Below are positions 62,992 through 64,000 of a DNA stretch of 64,000 nt, in pieces; position 1 is the first letter of the stretch, and each line of letters starts with the position of its first letter. The DNA is from Pseudomonas marginalis (GTDB taxonomy: Bacteria; Pseudomonadota; Gammaproteobacteria; Pseudomonadales; Pseudomonadaceae), in the NCBI RefSeq assembly GCF_024169655.1, contig NZ_JALJWV010000001.1, positions 4,818,001 through 4,882,000 of the forward strand, in the 5' to 3' direction. The position numbers and the translations under genes are program-made. The notes under the pieces were generated by a model. The model was not told the origin of the DNA, did not search any database, and saw only the letters and a list, made by a program, of their open reading frames with translations.

Positions 62992-64000
62992 TTACTTGGC
63001 AGACTTGATCGCAGCGCCAAGTTTCTTGGCGGTATCGGCCGGGTCGGCTTTCGGGTCGTTGATGTAGTTGGTCACGACATCAAAGAACGCGCCTTGCACG
63101 GCCAGCGTGGTGGCCATGTTGTGCGCCATGCTTGGCTGCAGGCCGCCGGACTTGGCGTCAGCCAGGAAGTCTTTGGCCGCGGTCTGGGCGCAGGAGTCGA
63201 AACCGTAGGATTCCATTTTGTTCAGCATGTCGTTACGCACAGGGATCGAACCCTTGTTGATGCTGAACACTTTCTGGAAGTTTTCACCCAGCACGACTTT
63301 GGCGATGTCCTGCTGACCGGCTGCAGTGCCTTTGTCTTTCTGTTTGAACACCGCCAGGGAGTCGATGTTGTAGGTGAACGCTTTTTCAGTGCCCGGGAAG
63401 GCTACGCACTCGTAGTCTTTGCCGGCGACTTTCTTCGCGGCGGTCCACTCGGACTTGGCCCAGTCACCCATGATCTGCATGCCAGCCTTGCCGTTGATGA
63501 CTTTGCCGGCTTCGAGGTTCCAGTCCTGGCCTTTGCCGTCGACGTCCATGTAGGTCGCGACTTTCTTCAGCTCGGTCAGCGCCTTGACCATTTGCGGGCC
63601 AGTCAGCGCGCCGTTGTCCAGGTCAACCAGGGCTTTCTTGTAGCCATCGGCGCCCATCACCGACAGAACGACCGCTTCGAACACGGTGCTGTCCTGCCAC
63701 GGCTGGCCACCGTGGGCGAGCGCAATGAAGCCGGCGGCCTTGAGTTTGTCGCCGGCGGCGTAGAATTCTTCGAGGGTGGTCGGGTTCTTGGTGATACCGG
63801 CTTTCTTGAAGACTTCCGGGTTGATCCACAGCCAGTTCACGCGGTGGATGTTGACCGGTACGGCGACGTAGTCACCTTCGTACTTCACGGTGTCGGAGAC
63901 TTTCTTGTCGAGCAGGGAGTCCCATTTTTCTGCTTTGGCCACGTCTTTGAGGACGTCGGTGTCGAGCAAGCCGGTGGAGGCCCATTCCTGAATGTCCGGG
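62992..64000 (-). CDS. gtsA: Glucose ABC transporter substrate-binding protein (cut by window edge)
   Basis: C-terminal 335 or so residues of a periplasmic sugar-binding protein (SBP_bac_1). The frame stays open to the window edge, reading PDIQEWASTGLLDTDVLKDVAKAEKW. Recognisable stretches are VAVPVNIHRVNWLWINPEVFKKAGI, GGQPWQDSTVFEAVV, GKAGMQIMGDWAKSEW and SIPVRNDM. It binds glucose for GtsBCD. Start and signal peptide lie outside the window. Confidence 0.93.
   Translation of the reverse strand, partial: PDIQEWASTGLLDTDVLKDVAKAEKWDSLLDKKVSDTVKYEGDYVAVPVNIHRVNWLWINPEVFKKAGITKNPTTLEEFYAAGDKLKAAGFIALAHGGQPWQDSTVFEAVVLSVMGADGYKKALVDLDNGALTGPQMVKALTELKKVATYMDVDGKGQDWNLEAGKVINGKAGMQIMGDWAKSEWTAAKKVAGKDYECVAFPGTEKAFTYNIDSLAVFKQKDKGTAAGQQDIAKVVLGENFQKVFSINKGSIPVRNDMLNKMESYGFDSCAQTAAKDFLADAKSGGLQPSMAHNMATTLAVQGAFFDVVTNYINDPKADPADTAKKLGAAIKSAK

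Overview
This window looks like a chromosomal segment of a Pseudomonas of the P. fluorescens group. The evidence is gene content and order (fadD2-fadD1 beside a lysophospholipase-like gene and phaJ4; gtsABCD-oprB with hexR, zwf, pgl and eda; a gluconate gntK/gntP/gntR locus), high-GC codon use, small Pseudomonas-specific families (DUF2790, PA2169, DUF3820), and many copies of the short palindromic REP motif built on GTGGGAGGGGGCTTGC, which is typical of this group.

Layout. 1-3.1 kb: 5' part of acsA (minus), a DUF2790 secreted protein and class Ia ribonucleotide reductase nrdB. 3.2-8.3 kb: an accessory region. It starts with a wrecked IS3-family element, continues with a lower-GC three-gene operon (homospermidine synthase-like enzyme, ferritin-like diiron protein, DMT-type exporter) and ends with strong terminators and gene-poor DNA. 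This operon is the best candidate for an undescribed system. 8.4-25.8 kb: mostly single genes: HAD phosphatase, CoiA-like zinc protein, an XRE regulator behind a LexA-type box, an amidase and a catalytic-domain-less amidase relative, an MBL hydrolase divergent from a TetR regulator with two visible operators, a MASE2-GGDEF cyclase, a LysR/glutaminase-like/monooxygenase-like group, glpQ, a PepSY protein, an MCP, a CorA/ZntB transporter and a phosphate permease.

25.8-35.5 kb: 5-oxoprolinase operon pxpA-pxpB-pxpC with a divergent LysR regulator, a second LysR divergent from an SDR gene whose 3' end overlaps a PACE efflux gene by about 100 bp, a third LysR, a GNAT, a HipBA-type toxin-antitoxin pair with a clear inverted operator, and a GyrI-like protein. 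35.6-45.5 kb: alaC, the gluconate genes with three GntR operator copies, a GST, small hypothetical genes, a peptide deformylase next to a YihY-family membrane protein, and a CsbD stress protein.

45.5-64 kb: fatty-acid activation and PHA-precursor genes (fadD1, fadD2, lipase, phaJ4), stress-type small proteins, a class V aminotransferase whose 3' end and REPIN are tandemly duplicated, then the glucose block. In that block gtsABCD and oprB import glucose, a hexose-6-phosphate mutarotase and zwf-pgl-eda process it through the Entner-Doudoroff route, and HexR is divergent from zwf with a candidate operator between. No rRNA, tRNA or CRISPR array was recognised.
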